64,000 nucleotides of DNA from Sipunculus nudus. Taxonomy: Eukaryota; Annelida; Sipuncula; Golfingiida; Sipunculidae. The stretch lies in assembly GCA_026874595.1 (NCBI GenBank), contig CM049315.1:77536401-77600400 (forward strand). The letters run 5' to 3'. The notes beneath the pieces were generated by a model. That model was not told the origin of the DNA. It searched no databases and was given only the letters and a program-made list of their open reading frames with translations. A program made the translations under genes and the position numbers. Of this stretch, positions 1-12,790 are shown piece after piece (position 1 is the stretch's first letter; each line of letters opens with the position of its first letter).

Positions 1-59
1 TCCATGTTCTGGCTCGTAATTACTCTTCTCATGCAGCGGCTACAAATCCAGTCGAGCCA

Positions 60-225
60 GATCTCCTTTGCCTTAACCGCTGCTTTGTATAGGAGGATTC
101 TCTGGGTTCCACCACCAGGGTGAGCACTAAACAAATAATTGGAATCAGACCTATGACAGCGGTGTATCACATTTTAGATCCAGCTCCCAATTTGAAACAT
201 GCAACACCTGGTCCCGTTGGTCTGT
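60..225 (+). repeat. Dispersed repeat copy (CCGCTGCTT family)
   Basis: Shares CCGCTGCTT, a following GAATA/GTATA, and the block ACCACCAGGG with two other segments near 24,735 and 26,670. The similarity to the 26,670 copy continues for about 150 bases, including a stretch reading roughly ATCCAGCTCC then AACATGC. I see no coding signal and no clear termini. This is an unnamed low-copy repeat; its class is unknown. Confidence 0.5.
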
Positions 226-1127
226 TAATTTACACCGATTATGGCACAGAGCCAGGAATCACAGAGGTCCCAGAACGAATTAATGTATCAGGGTGTGTTT
301 GCTGTGGTCTCATTAATATTGGCAGAAAAAAAAATCGGTAAAATTTCGCCGTCATAGGTTAAGTTCATCCTATTTCACCAGATCGTGACTTCGGCATTTA
401 TTGTTCAAATGCATTAATGGCTGCTCACAGGTAAGGTTGCTGGTGCATATTAGGACGATTAATTACCATAAAGTTATCCTCGTCACCTTGTGATAAACAA
501 TGTGTAGGTTGGAGTACTGCAGGTGGTAAAAGAAACAGAGACACTGAAGACCAATGGGCACACTGAATTGTCCTAAAACACCGGGACAGGGCAGGAAAAC
601 AAATCGGGAGGTTTTGGACCAGGACGATGCAATAATACATAGAGGAAATGCTTAGTACGTTCACGCTTTTCGGATGGACGATTACATATTTCCCAAGCAA
701 GTATTACTTGATGAACTTTGCACAAACTTAAGAAAACAAGTAAGGTTCTAATAGAAATTTAAAAAAAAATCTGTGTAAAGGCCAAGATCACCAGCACTGA
801 AATCGCGAAAATGCTGCAAGGGGTACAAGCGCAGGACAGGATCTGTTGGCTTGCTTTGGAAAACAGATAACTTACATCCTTGAAAGGATCCACCGATATC
901 ACGTGACAGAAGCTGAACAGCAGAGGAGAGAACAGCAGGCAGCTGCAGTGGTTCCTTTAGAATCAGCAGAATTTCTGTGAGTCCAATGCATTGCAGAAAA
1001 AGGCAAGGCTTACTAATCTAAGTGCGAATACATAAGAGAAAAGCAAGATCCAGTTCACCTTACGTAAACAGTATGTCAACAAGAGATGGTTCCATGTGAA
1101 ATTATAAAACGGAAAAAATAGAATCCA

Positions 1128-1130
<3 letters not shown>
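226..1130. other. Anonymous non-coding sequence
   Basis: Mixed-composition sequence with short open frames on both strands that show no recognisable domain. Nothing further supported. Confidence 0.5.

Positions 1131-1186
<56 letters not shown>
1131..1186. repeat. (TA)n microsatellite
   Basis: About 28 uninterrupted TA units. The tyrosine/isoleucine alternation in the minus-strand open frame crossing it is an artefact of this repeat. Confidence 0.97.
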
Positions 1187-1187
<1 letters not shown>

Positions 1188-2619
1188 TCTAATACGTGGT
1201 AAAATAGGTATCCTTTGGCGATTAGGATTAGTTTTTGTAATGCTACGGGGAATAAATTTTCTTTTCTCTGTATGATGGATCAACTTAACCAATATAGGGA
1301 CCATAAACGTACACATGTTCACGTATATATATATTACTGATGAATGAACGGATCAATTCGCCTCCGTATCCATTCTGAAATCATACCTTATGTCATATGC
1401 TTAATGGTGTATAAGAATAATAGGCGATAATACCATTACAGTGTTCTGATCATACAACTCTTACGCACCAAATTGTTACAATTGAAATCAAGAGGATGAT
1501 TTTGTTTAAGTTGCAAATCTCGATATGTTTCTACTTTTTTGTTACACCGTTTTTGGTCTTACAAATGCTAATGCAAGACATACGGCTTGCTTCTTCCATG
1601 ACAGCCATTACTCCAAAACCAAATATTTCAAAAGAAAGTAATTTTCCCGAGGCACTCGTAGAATGTTCTATAATCTGTTTTGGTGTGCTTTACGGAGAGA
1701 CTATCGTGTGTGTAATGGGTTATATTCGATTAGAACTAAATAAGGGAGCACCTCTTCGGCCAGATCGTTACCTGTTATTCGATTCAGCCTGATGGAATTG
1801 CTGAATTCGTCTCTTAAGACGTAGAGAAGAACTACAGTGGCTTTTTTCTTGTCGGGATGTTTTTTCACTCTCTGCGAGTATTGTAATGTCTCAGTGTTCG
1901 GGGTGTAATCAATACGTAAGCCAGGGAAGACGCGGATGCCAAAACGGGGCAGGCTGATGCCCTGAAACTGTGAGGTCCAATGTCACTCTACAAAATGGAA
2001 AATTTGATGAGGGAAAAAACACATGCCGGATGAACTAACATAAGACTTGCTAATGTAATATTACCATTTGATTTGAAGAGCTAACGTGCTTGCGTTACGG
2101 GAGTTTTCTTCTCTAATAACAAAACCTGGTCCTTTTTACGGCTGTGCAACGAAATTTGTGGCTGAACTGCTGCCATAATTGTCTTCAGTCAAAGATTGCC
2201 TGTACTATGGGTTAACAGCAAAAGACACGTAAACAGGACTGCAAAGTTGCTGTATAAGTTAGATTCTTGGAATTAAAAATTAGAGACCTAAAAGCAACAA
2301 TAATTCCACGGCTTGTTGAGTTGGTGTTAAGACACAAAACAAAGGCTTAAAACCATAAATATGTTGTAAGCTGACAATTCCATTTGGAAGGAAGGGTTAA
2401 AGTCCCCTTAAACTGTATATTGATATCATTTTTGCAAAGTTTCTCGTATTCTAGTCCAGTTAACTGTGTGTAGAGTACAGACTGCCGTAATGACGTGTCT
2501 CATACTGGCATCAAAGTCCATGTAGAAAAGATTTGTAAGTACACTTTTAGAGCAACGTGGGAAAACAGCCGATATTCCCAAGATTACATTGAATTATTTC
2601 TGTTTGAGTTCTACATGTC
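1187..2619. other. Anonymous non-coding sequence
   Basis: No recognised gene or repeat. A 98-codon open frame at 1,496-1,792 has a hydrophobic N-terminus but no domain I recognise, no homologous copy in the window and no splice context that I can defend. Confidence 0.45.
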
Positions 2620-2972
2620 ATTGCCTTCGCCAGGAGGGCATGCGGTCATTCAATTCGTGTGTGTTAATATATGTGTGTGTTTGTTTGTTCAAAATATAAT
2701 TCCAGCACTCATGAAGGGAATCTCATTAAATTTTCAGGGTATTTCGGGAATAGGTCAACGAAGAAACAATTTGATTTAGGTGTAAATCTGATAGAAGATC
2801 CGGATTTAGGAATGCCATCAATGAATATTCACAAATATGCAGTCACTTTTGCACGAATGAAACTGGTGATATGGGCCGAATAAGTGAATGCAAACACGGT
2901 TTTCGGAGCATCCCCCAATGACAGATCTCCACATGACTAATGTATGCACACCGCAGAATGCAGATTTCTATT
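2620..2972 (+). mobile_element. Helitron-like short element, copy a
   Basis: Member of a ~345 bp family with at least seven copies in the window. It starts TTGCCTTCGCCAGGAGGGC, has a GT-rich stretch, then an ACTC/CATGAA... block, GGGAATAGGTCAA and ATATGGGCCGAATAAGTGAA, and ends near GAATGCAGATTTCTA. The best copy (38,022-38,366) ends in a GCATTC/GAATGC hairpin followed by CTAG|T, the arrangement of Helitron 3' ends. This copy has lost the hairpin arm and the final G. Non-coding, non-autonomous. Confidence 0.6.
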
Positions 2973-4140
2973 TTTTTTTGTATAAGGTTTCCTGAAGGTG
3001 CAGTCCTGCGTGACGATCACTAGCCGGCATAGGTACACCACACAGAAGGAGTTCTAAATGTATAGGGCTTCCCTTGATGCATGACAGCAGTCAATTCGTT
3101 AGCTGTACTGTAATGGCCGTCAATAGTATTACGATGATATCGCGGTGCTTCCTATTATGTACATTTATACATATTCCTAATATACACATATATCTACTTA
3201 AAGTATGTATATACATATTCGTATATATGTACATATGAGTGTTGAAGGGTTGAACATATTTGTTAAAGACTAAAACGTAATATTTTGATGATTAAATCGA
3301 TTTTGTGAATCGAGGAATATATTAACTTCAGTATTGATATTGCAATGATGAGGCAAATAACCAACTTCTGACAATGGCTTTTCCCTTTAAATGTTTATGC
3401 AGCAGTGTACCCATCCTATTTTTTATTCCGAATAGATAAAAAAAATATGCAAGACACACTCAGCTTGTTGACACATTCCTTTGTGTTTGACCTAAAGATG
3501 CCAGATCAGCTCATAGCCAATCTAGAGTCGCAGATCTCAAACTATGACAATTCATAGAAATCATAAAAGATTTGTACTGTCTGCATAAGGATTGAGTTCA
3601 GGCTCGCAATACTGAGACAATATCGCAAACGGAGACTTCATTATAACCGCGACATGATCAACATGATAGTCCTAATGTTGTTTAAGCCATCTTTTGACAT
3701 TGTAATATATGCTTTTGGTGTTAAGAATAATCAATAGAAAACGTTAAAACATATACCACACCATTTTGTTTCCGGGAAAAGTTTAACCATATACAGGGAA
3801 GAAGCCTCCTTTAAATTCATGGATCTGCGCAGCTTTTGTAAGCCCCGCTACGGCAGTTGACTGGGAACACTTTGGATTTACTGACACTTTCTCGTGAATG
3901 ATGTGCATTTCGCGCTTGCCTGCACCCGGGTTTCTGTAGAAAGCCCGTCTGAGAGAGATTATTATTTGGCGTCTACGGATAAACCGTTTTTACGTCCCTT
4001 GAGTTTCACTGCCAGGGTTCTTCAACTACTCTTGTGTTGCCGTGTGGAACTTTGGAGATTTCTTTAAACTCTCCTGAAACTGAATCGTGAGTATGATCAT
4101 ATATAAACAAACGGCATCATTTGTACCTTATCCGATTATA
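2973..4140. other. Anonymous non-coding sequence
   Basis: AT-rich with TATATGTACATA-type runs around 3,150-3,235. No gene or element recognised. Confidence 0.5.
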
Positions 4141-4290
4141 ATTATATTTGTTATAATAATAATAATACTTATAATGATGATAATAATAATAATAATAATA
4201 ATAATGATAATAATAATAATTACTATTATTATTATAATTATTATAAATTATATATAGGGGAATTATTATTATTATTATTATCATTATTAT
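4141..4290. repeat. (ATT)n/(AAT)n microsatellite
   Basis: Imperfect AAT trinucleotides on the plus strand to about 4,245, then ATT trinucleotides from about 4,262. The change of strand sense gives a weak inverted arrangement. The Tyr/Asn-rich minus-strand frame here is a repeat artefact. Confidence 0.95.
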
Positions 4291-6129
4291 AATTACTAGT
4301 GCTACTATCACCTGTGTGCTTTGCTGTACCTGTGCTGGTGAAACCCGTGTTGCCAGTGATGTGCTGAGAAAGTTTATAAATTATTCGTTGTTTAGAGACC
4401 AAGTAAAGTCAAAAGGCAGGTTTTAGGGTTTGGTTTAAGCCTGTTCCTAATCATTGTCAAGGTACGGTTTATTAAAAAAAGACAGAACTGTAGATTAAAA
4501 ACAACATTCTTTAACTAAGGCAAGTGACCAATGGTCCCCAATTTAACCATATTAAGACAGGAAGTAGCGTACAACAGGGCCGGTCGATTGATAAAGAAAA
4601 CACATTCATTTATTACTGTCGTAGCGTTAAGGCAGCCGTCGTTTTTTTTGTTCCAGAATCGTGGGACATTTCGATTTCGAAAATATCTGCTTTCATGTAC
4701 TATGTCCGCTTATAATCAACCATTTTAACAGTTCAGTTTACAGCAGGAATTTACTATTCCGGTGGTTACATGATACTTGATAACATTCTCCCGGAAATGG
4801 CCACTTAAGGTTCATAATACTACCTTTAGCTTCCTGTCAGTATACCTCTTACGCCATCAGTGTCAACAATATATTTCTGTGTCTTGCCGTTCTTTCCGTA
4901 ATATCAAGACTACTCGTCAGGAACTTAAGCACAGACACCCTCACGTTGGGCGGATTCTGTAATTTTATAGGTTCAGCTGTACACTATATAAGCCGCAGTG
5001 ACATGACCTTAACCGAGCTGTTAATAATTTACCACAGAATCGACACAAAACTCCGCATGCAGGTGGTGGGTTCTTGCCTTATGTGAAACTACGGGTGCTC
5101 AATAAATAATACAGGACAAGTACTCCTCTGCAGACAAACAGGAGGCTGACGATGTGTCTGAAGTCTACAAACGTGTCCCAATGATCTAGCAAAAGCTGTG
5201 CAAACTACACAATCTAGGGAAACAATCGCGAATATAATACTGGTTCTTCTTCAGGAAAAAAATATTAAAAAATATATCACAATCGTTATCTATACAAACC
5301 TTCTATCCCAATAATATTGAATTATTTTGGCACCAACACATGATGATTATCAAGCACAATGTCAATAGACCAAACCTCTTTTAAATCCAAAGATTTCTTT
5401 CCGGATACTGCCAGAGCAAGCATAGATAGTATGGACGCAAAACAAATGATTAAATTTGGAGTATTTATAAATGTTGAGGAAGCCCAGACAAATTATCCTT
5501 CGTCAGAAGGATGATATAACAGCAATTACCGTGTCCATTACCACGGAGTCCACGGTAGTTTTTGTTAAAGAGGAAACCGCGCCGAGCACCCAAAGAAGAA
5601 CCAAGCACCGCCATATATCAACTTACCCCGATCTTCTGAAAAAAAAGTGTTAGAAAAAAAGATCGTCAATTAACCCATTTTTGCTGAATTGACATACGTG
5701 TTAATCATCCAGAGTGCAGCCGGGCTAAGACGTATTGAGTAAGAGATCAGGACCACACTGGTTCTCCACTCAAATTTATTTAATGTGCATGGGAACCTGT
5801 ACCTTCAAAACCTGATGAAGCCATGCTCCTTCTTTCCTGTAAAAGGTCATGAAGAGGAGATGGCGAGGTACTCTTTTTCTTCGTGGTTGACCTATATCTT
5901 AGGTTTAGCAAACTTGCTTAAAACTTTTTGAACTGACTCTAACAAACTTTTGTACAAGGACAGAGTAACATCTAAAGAATTATCCATTATACATTGGAGG
6001 TAATCTTGTCACCATAACATATATTTTGTCAAAGGCCTGTTGGTGGCACTGATTAATAATTGAGGATGAATGAATACGATATTAATTATATGTTATTGTT
6101 AAGCCTTCTTGATTTCAGGTTTTATACAC
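4291..6129. other. Anonymous non-coding sequence
   Basis: Several frames of about 60 codons, none with a recognisable domain. No repeats beyond short homopolymers. Confidence 0.5.
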
Positions 6130-6285
6130 TGAAAACATAGGGCTGTCAAACCGACAAATGTAGGGTTGTCAAATGGGTGTACCTTAAACAACAACCCAGG
6201 TTGTCAAAATATTGATTTGACAACCCCAGAAGTTGTCAAAAGGGTCGCCATATGTTTTCCGTGACAACCTATGGTGTGTCATAAC
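6130..6285. repeat. Cluster of TTGTCAAA-type motifs in a short foldback
   Basis: Contains about six instances of TGTCAAA or its complement TTTGACA in about 150 bases. The edges pair: GAAAACATA near 6,131 against TATGTTTTC near 6,250. This could be a degenerate foldback MITE or a cluster of protein-binding sites. No target duplication is clear. Confidence 0.45.
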
Positions 6286-7995
6286 TCTGTCATGGTCACC
6301 CATCTTGCATGTTAAATACAGTTCATTGTACAGTATGTTTATACGAACGTTATGTTATGATGACATTGGAGCGAATCTCTGACGTTTTGGCGAGATTTCA
6401 ATTTTGTGCGCTTACGAACTTTCAGCTTATGAACGTTCAGTCGAAAGCCATAACTACTAGGCTCCGTCCTGCCCTAATTATCATAATAAGTTTTAATTTA
6501 AATTAGTTATACCACTGTCAGCTAGGTATAATTCCTTTGTTCCTGTCGAGGGAGAGAGCCATTCACTGGTATTTAGGACCGGTTTGTTATACAGAATCCC
6601 TCGGGGTCCAAACCATTGAACTGTTAGGAGTTCCATACATTTTTTCTATGTAGCACCAACAAAATTGGTTACAATCCTGGAGAGGTATTTACGTATTCAA
6701 AATCTACTTCTTGTCAGTCCGTTTCAGCTACGTTGGCGGATGGAGCGTTCATGAACATACCCTCGGCCTTCTCATGATCCCAGGGGGCAATTCAAGAGCG
6801 ATACACATCATCCCTTTTATCTTGTGGATTTCCGAGTGATCAGGCTTGCATCAAAGGGATATAAAAGAGTTCCTCTTACTGTCATACAAAACACGGGTAA
6901 ATTCTGAAAACTTTTGAAATGTTAACACGCTACACACGCTTTAATCATGTGGATTTCACAAAGAAGCATTGTTTCTATGAACACGTTTATTGCTGTTAAG
7001 TGGGTAATTAGCAGTGACCACTGGGCTGTCACAGACCAGGGTGTCAGTCCTGCCCTGAGTTTCCACAGTATAGGGAGCACCTCAAAATGCCATCATTGAC
7101 AATAAACATTTTATTATGAAAATTCATTATTCCATTTTGTACACTGATATTATTACTATTTTACTGGCCCCGAATATCAAACATTTTAAAGGATATGTTG
7201 ATAACCAAACATATGGTCGCCTGAACTCATTATTATTGAATTGGTATCATTTTACTGATTCAGTGCACATCTTTTTTTATTTAATTTATGTCATGCACAT
7301 TATCCAGAAGAACCTACCAGAAGGGTTTCTAGGCAAGGCGTGACTAATTAAATAATAATATAATTTGATAAACTGAAGGTATATAGCCATTACGAATGAT
7401 ACTATGGTTGGGCCATTCTTGTATTTCTTGAAAAATGCTGCAATTATGTTCATCTCATTTCTGCATTTTTATGTGTGGGTTCACGAGAAACAGGATTAAA
7501 TAGAAGTCGAGGTGTTTGTCAGGTTGAGTTGGCCCTTGCGACAAAACAAGAGTTCTTAGCCGCAATTGTGAGAATTGATTTAGTACCAAGAAACTATCAT
7601 TTGCAAACATTTTATAGTGAATAATAGCGAGAGATGACGGATGATCATGTATGCCGTAATATTTGCGCTGAATTATTTATCTACCGAACTTTATTTTGTT
7701 CTGCACCAAAGGCTGCTGTTTTCAGCCATAGGTTTCAGCCAGGTTTATTTGAAAGAGTCGGATTATAGCGAGTTAAATATTTATTTTATTACCATCCGGC
7801 ACTTGATGGCGCTAATCTTTTAAATCCCCGTTTGATTCTGGAAAACGCTAATTCTGAGATAATTGCCACAGCGTAGGTTATAAATGATCGACGCTGACAG
7901 AAGCTGTTTTGTTTATATACTTTTCACAGCTGATAAGTTGCTGGTACAGGATGCATGGGGTTGATTGTTATTCATTTATATTTTCCTCTGTTGTG
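6286..7995. other. Anonymous non-coding sequence
   Basis: AT-rich; no recognised gene, RNA or repeat. Confidence 0.5.
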
Positions 7996-8092
7996 AACCC
8001 GCAGTGCGCAGAATCGGACAGACAAGAGTATATATATTAATGTATTGAAGAGGTTAATGGAGTCCGTTCAAGCAGGTTGGATAAGAATAGTT
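7996..8092 (+). repeat. Fragment related to the 12 kb foldback MITE
   Basis: Shares GTGCGCAGAATCGGA with the left arm of the foldback at 11,985 and, 40 bases on, GTCCGTTCAAG...GTTGGAT with its loop. Consistent with a truncated second copy of that element. Confidence 0.45.
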
Positions 8093-9549
8093 TCGAGGAA
8101 AATTACATAAACAAAAGTCCAAAGATATCTAAAAAATAGAAGTGCCAATTGGAACCCACACCTCCACCAAAGCAAAACTATCAGATCCATAGCCAGACAA
8201 ATATTTAATTGATGCTTCAAATGTCTCATCCAATCACAACGCTTCGTGGACATTAGTAGAGTAGTTTTTCATAATTCTACTAACAGACAAACCAACAAAC
8301 AAACACGGATATATACATCACCTCTTTTGCGCATTTAATTTGTCCTGTGGAGACAAATGGTGCTCAAATTATTTTTCTTAAACGGATACCCTTAAAAAAT
8401 TAGATATCCATTGCCTAATATCCAACTTGCTTATGAAGAAAAGAAAGGTCGCTCTGTCATCATTCATCGTAAAAGTTCCAGGCAAGTGCCAAACGGTGTG
8501 CATGCTGGTGGCCGGAATGCCCAGGCCCTCATCACTGAGTGGACGTTGGTGCTGCTGCCTTGCTAGCCCGTCCGACTTCTCGTCTTGACTTCGGTATCAG
8601 GTGTTCTGGAGGTAAATGGGGAATGCTTTTTGGATACCTTTACGTTTGGCTTAGGGTGGCATCTGCAGTTATACAATTAAAGATTTAGCTTCTATTTTTC
8701 CTTACAATATATTGAGGCAAATACCTGGATATTAACTTTTCTGATTTTTCATCTGTGGTCAGGGAGCCGATATGAGCATTGGTTTGCCAAGCCAACGTAA
8801 TCGATTTCAACAACGATTTCACCTTTTCGTCCGTTCGTTAAATGACACTTCAATCCTTGATTAACAACATTAATTCATTACAAGCATGCAATTTGACATT
8901 ATCATTTTTCAAACAATGTTTTCAAACGTATTTATATATATTTCAGTTTCTAAACTGAATTTTAAGTCTTAGAGATATGCAGTAAAACAGACTTTTTTAT
9001 TTTTAAAAATCTGTACATAATTATATCTTTTCCCTACCAAAATGTAATTGTTCGGAATATATTATATAATAACATCTTAACTTTGTATTCCAAATATAAT
9101 ATCTCTTAAACAAAGCTGTATGTAGTTACCTAATATGTTTTTCCACCATGTCTGTAATATTAAACAAAATTACGTTTCATATGACATTTAAACTAGAAAT
9201 GTTCTAGGGAGTCGATTTCACTGCAATAATTACATCTAGGAAAGCTTAAATTTTTCATTTAATAACTTTTCATTACACGGAAAAATCATTGACAATGTTT
9301 ATGTTGTAATGTCTGAATAAATGTATCTCTGTGATCTTGAAAAGGTAGACAAATGTAGCTGACCAATCTATGTCAGCATATTTTCTATGCCATGTGTCCA
9401 CTGATGAAGGGTGATGATATTTGTACAAATATCTGATAAAATCTGTAATTCTATAGCTGTTAACAAACTAAACTCCCCTTCAATGTTAAGAAGTGTATAT
9501 ACATCCGTTTCAGTTCTTATTAATGGACCCTCACTTATTTGGGGTTTTT
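8093..9549. other. Anonymous non-coding sequence
   Basis: AT-rich. The portion from about 9,350 may be decayed 3' sequence of the LINE fragment that follows on the minus strand, but I cannot show it. Confidence 0.4.
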
Positions 9550-10083
9550 TTACCATGCTTCCGGTAAAGCATCTGTCGAATATAAATACTTTAAGTATTC
9601 TCCTGGCTGTATATTAAATCTCTCCTGAATTCTAACAAAAGTTAATATTGTGTTACCTTCTATTATATATTTTCCATAAATTGCATTCTGTTTAATAAAA
9701 GATTCGTGATGAACAACGTTTCCACATAACATAATTTTACTGTTAAACCAAAGAAACCTATCAAGAATTACCGTTACCGTGTTACAAAAATCCTTTTTTA
9801 AATTTCCACACGATTGCAAGGAACTGTGTGTAGAATCTAGGTATATATATTGGTATATCTTGCTGACCTTATGAGTTGTGATGAAGTCTGTAAGGTTGTG
9901 ACCTTTAAAATATACATCAACATACTGATGGTACCATCCATAACAAAAAATTCTGCACCATGATAAAATAAAACCTTGCAAAAACTTCCTATCTCTAATA
10001 TTGTTTAAGCCTCCTTTGCCTTTTTCATTACATTTCTCCCTTTTGAGTGACCCACTCGGGCACATAAAGCATATCAACTGCAT
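9550..10083 (-). pseudogene. LINE ORF2 C-terminal fragment (Tx1/L1-like)
   Basis: A 177-codon minus-strand frame. Near its N-terminus it reads GKGGLNNI...SWCRIF, which corresponds to the KGGL...W block found after the reverse-transcriptase domain in L1/Tx1-type LINE proteins. The second LINE in this window (61.6-64.0 kb, minus) has the matching KGGLRLSDIE...RWLKN. Further on it has LWFNSKIMLCG, comparable with LWNNKYIKVAG in the other copy. The catalytic RT region is absent, so this is a 5'-truncated, non-functional fragment. Assignment rests on the KGGL block and the parallel order of blocks. Confidence 0.6.
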
Positions 10084-10819
10084 ACAATTACTGAGGTAAT
10101 GCCAGACTTTGAATTATTGTAATTTTTCTTTTCAGAGATAGATCTCTACAACGCCCTTTTAGATGTTTTGCTGCGACAGGTCTTGCAATGTTAGTGAATG
10201 ATATATCTTGAAGTAAACTTTAAGACTATAGACACAAAATATTTAGAAAAGATCATGATAAATCCCTCCATCTAACTGTCATTATGATTATTGCATGAAA
10301 GATATGAGCCAACTAGTGGTGTGCTGCGCATGCGCAAGATGGGACTCCGGCCTCGCAGTCTTGTGACGGTGTTGACTCACACACAGAACCATAACACCGT
10401 AATGAACATGTGCACTTTACAGTGTAACCCGTGTGCAGAGATGATTTTGTTTGGAAACCTTTGTATTCAGCCAAAAATGAACTAACAACTGAGATAATAT
10501 ACATATCATGCAAATGATTGTGTACCTTTGAGACTAAGATCTAGATAACCCGGTCACGAGACCTGTATTGCGACTATGATAGGGCATGATTGGCTGACAT
10601 CAATGCCTTAACCGCCTCGTCACTGATTAGACAGAAAAAAAGTGAAAATGATATTAAAATTTTGAAGTCATGAATGAATGTGTGTGAACATTCAGGGATT
10701 TGGTGGATAAACAAACCCACCGTCGATGACGTGATAGTTATAGATATTTAGTATTAGAAATAGCTTTGAACGTGTTTCTAACTTCAGGGAATTCGCATCC
10801 AGGTCGTTGTCCATACATT
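10084..10819. other. Anonymous non-coding sequence
   Basis: No recognised features. The first part may be upstream LINE sequence too decayed to read. Confidence 0.45.
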
Positions 10820-11176
10820 TTTGCCTCGGCCGGTAAGGTATGTGTTCATACCCGTTCGTGTGTTTGTTTGTGTGTGTATGTGTTTATTTGTGTGTGTGTT
10901 TTTACATCATACCTCGCACAATCTTGAACGGAATCTCATGACATTTTCAGGCCATTTCGGGAATGGGTCAATGAAGAATCTATCAGATTTTTGTGTGGCT
11001 CCGGAAAACGATAGGAACGTCATCAAGAACTCTTCACAAATGTAGAGTCACTTATGCACAAATGAAACTTGGAATATGGGCCGAATAAGTGTAGGCAAAT
11101 AAGGTGTTAGAAGCATCCCAAAATATGGACTGTTGGATGCTCCTTGCATCTCTTTAAATGCAGATTTCCAGTTCAA
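10820..11176 (+). mobile_element. Helitron-like short element, copy b
   Basis: Starts TTTGCCTCGGCCGGTAAGG, followed by the GT-rich stretch, GAACGGAATCTCATGA, GGGAATGGGTCAATGAAGAA and ATATGGGCCGAATAAGTG, and ends AATGCAGATTTCCAGTTC. The terminal CTAG is changed to CCAG and the 3' hairpin is degraded. Same family as 2,620 and 38,022. Confidence 0.65.
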
Positions 11177-11984
11177 ACATTGAATAATGATAATTTATTT
11201 ATGTCGGAAAGCGACTGGTTAAGCATATAATTCTTTCGTTATTTATAAATAATTATTTCTACGAGCAGAAATATGTGTGAGTATTCTTACATTGACAGAT
11301 ATTTAAAGATAATGCCCTCTGAAGAAAGTACAGTCTTGTGTTTTTTTTTGGTTATCCTTGATTTGTGTTGTTGCAAACACATATTTTAAAAGTACTGTTC
11401 CTAATATAGTAATTTATCTATCCATTTACATTTTTTTACTTTTTAGCATATCAAATGTTTTTAATGTAGGCGGATTAAACTGGGACATAGACAGGAAAAA
11501 AACAGTCAGATGCACGCCGTGTGAAACAAGCAGAGACAGGTACACGCCGTGGACCCTGTAGGAATCATTATACGTCTGATAGAATGATTTCTTCCGTCTA
11601 GACCGCATCAGTCATCTTTGTCGACAGGAATTTAAATATACCACTCATATACTTGCGGATTTTAAGAAAAGCTTGTTATACCCCTCACGTGACCGCTAAA
11701 TCACCGACAGAGTGGACAACATTGATAATGGTCTATGGGGACAATGTAAGGGAATCAGTCACAAAAGGGCCCGGTGTCCCAACGTCAGATCTTATACTGT
11801 TCAAATATGGCACGAAAGTCAGATATACATAAAACACTACATCTGCGATCACTTCTGCATTACATGTACGTAAAATTTACGCTGGCCTCATGTCCCCCTT
11901 TATGCGATCTGCCTGTTTACGTTGAGATAAATTATAACATGTTTTTGCGTCTTCGTTACGAACAATTAAAACGTAGTGTAATAT
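11177..11984. other. Anonymous non-coding sequence
   Basis: No recognised gene or repeat. Confidence 0.5.
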
Positions 11985-12288
11985 ACACTGCGCAGAATTG
12001 GACTCTCAAGAGAACGACTCTGCAGTTTATTTTTTTTGTGGGCGTCACAATCTGAACCCCCCCCCCCCCCTCCCACAATGCACCGTGCCTTCAAAAGACA
12101 AAGATAGCGTGTAAATTTAAATGTTGTGAAGAGGGAAATGTAGTCCGTTCAAGTGTGCTGGATGCACTACATTTATACCTACGCCATCTGCGCATGAATC
12201 AGCCGCGTTGCATTGTGGGTGTCAGATTTTGACGCCCACAATCCCTAAACAGAAGAGTCGTACTCTTGTAAATCCGACTCTGCCAGTA
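11985..12288. mobile_element. Foldback MITE with ~85 bp inverted arms
   Basis: The left arm (11,985-12,085) and the reverse complement of the right arm (12,200-12,288) share GCAGA-TCGGA..., ACAAGAG/TCAAGAG, ACGACTCT, TTGTGGGCGTCA, AATCTGA and CCCACAATGCA. A run of 14 C lies in the left arm only. The loop is about 115 bases and holds GTCCGTTCAAGTGTGCTGGAT. No target duplication was identified. A related fragment is at 7,996-8,092. Superfamily unknown. Confidence 0.7.
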
Positions 12289-12631
12289 GAAAGAACGTGG
12301 TGATCGCGGTGGCTACATTATCTATGTGTTAAGGGGATACTGTGAAAGAACCAAGCCTGATAAAAGAAAAATTTTGCTAGGCGTTCACCGCCATATGGCC
12401 GGAAAAAGTTCACGATATAAACAAGGACTGAGTTTTTAAATCAGTAACCTTTAAATTTCTCTTTGCATCGTTAACTATGAGAAACAAAGAATTTTTTTTT
12501 CAACTCTTGCTTTATAAAATAATTGTAACTGGTGACTCTTAATCAAACTATCAATTGATGATAATAATATGACAGGTAGTATAACAGTGCGCTCTGACTG
12601 GACTGTGACATAACCACTTACACACAGTCAT

Positions 12632-12790
12632 GCTTGAATATAGGATATTTGGAAACTGTAAACTTCATGAATATAGGATATTTGGAAACTGTAAATTTCA
12701 TGAATATAGGACATTTGGAAAATGTAAAGTTTAAGAATATTGGAAATCTGAAAAATGTAAAATTCATGATCATAGGAAATCTAGATACTG
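12632..12790. repeat. 33 bp minisatellite, ~4-5 units
   Basis: Unit approximately CATGAATATAGGATATTTGG followed by AAACTGTAAATTT. Starts at 12,666 and 12,699 give a 33 bp period. The later units are progressively diverged. Confidence 0.85.

Noticed and set aside
1496-1792. 98-codon frame with a hydrophobic N-terminus as a secreted peptide
   Set aside because: Hydrophobic stretches arise easily in AT-rich frames; there is no cleavage-site context or mature peptide pattern I can defend.
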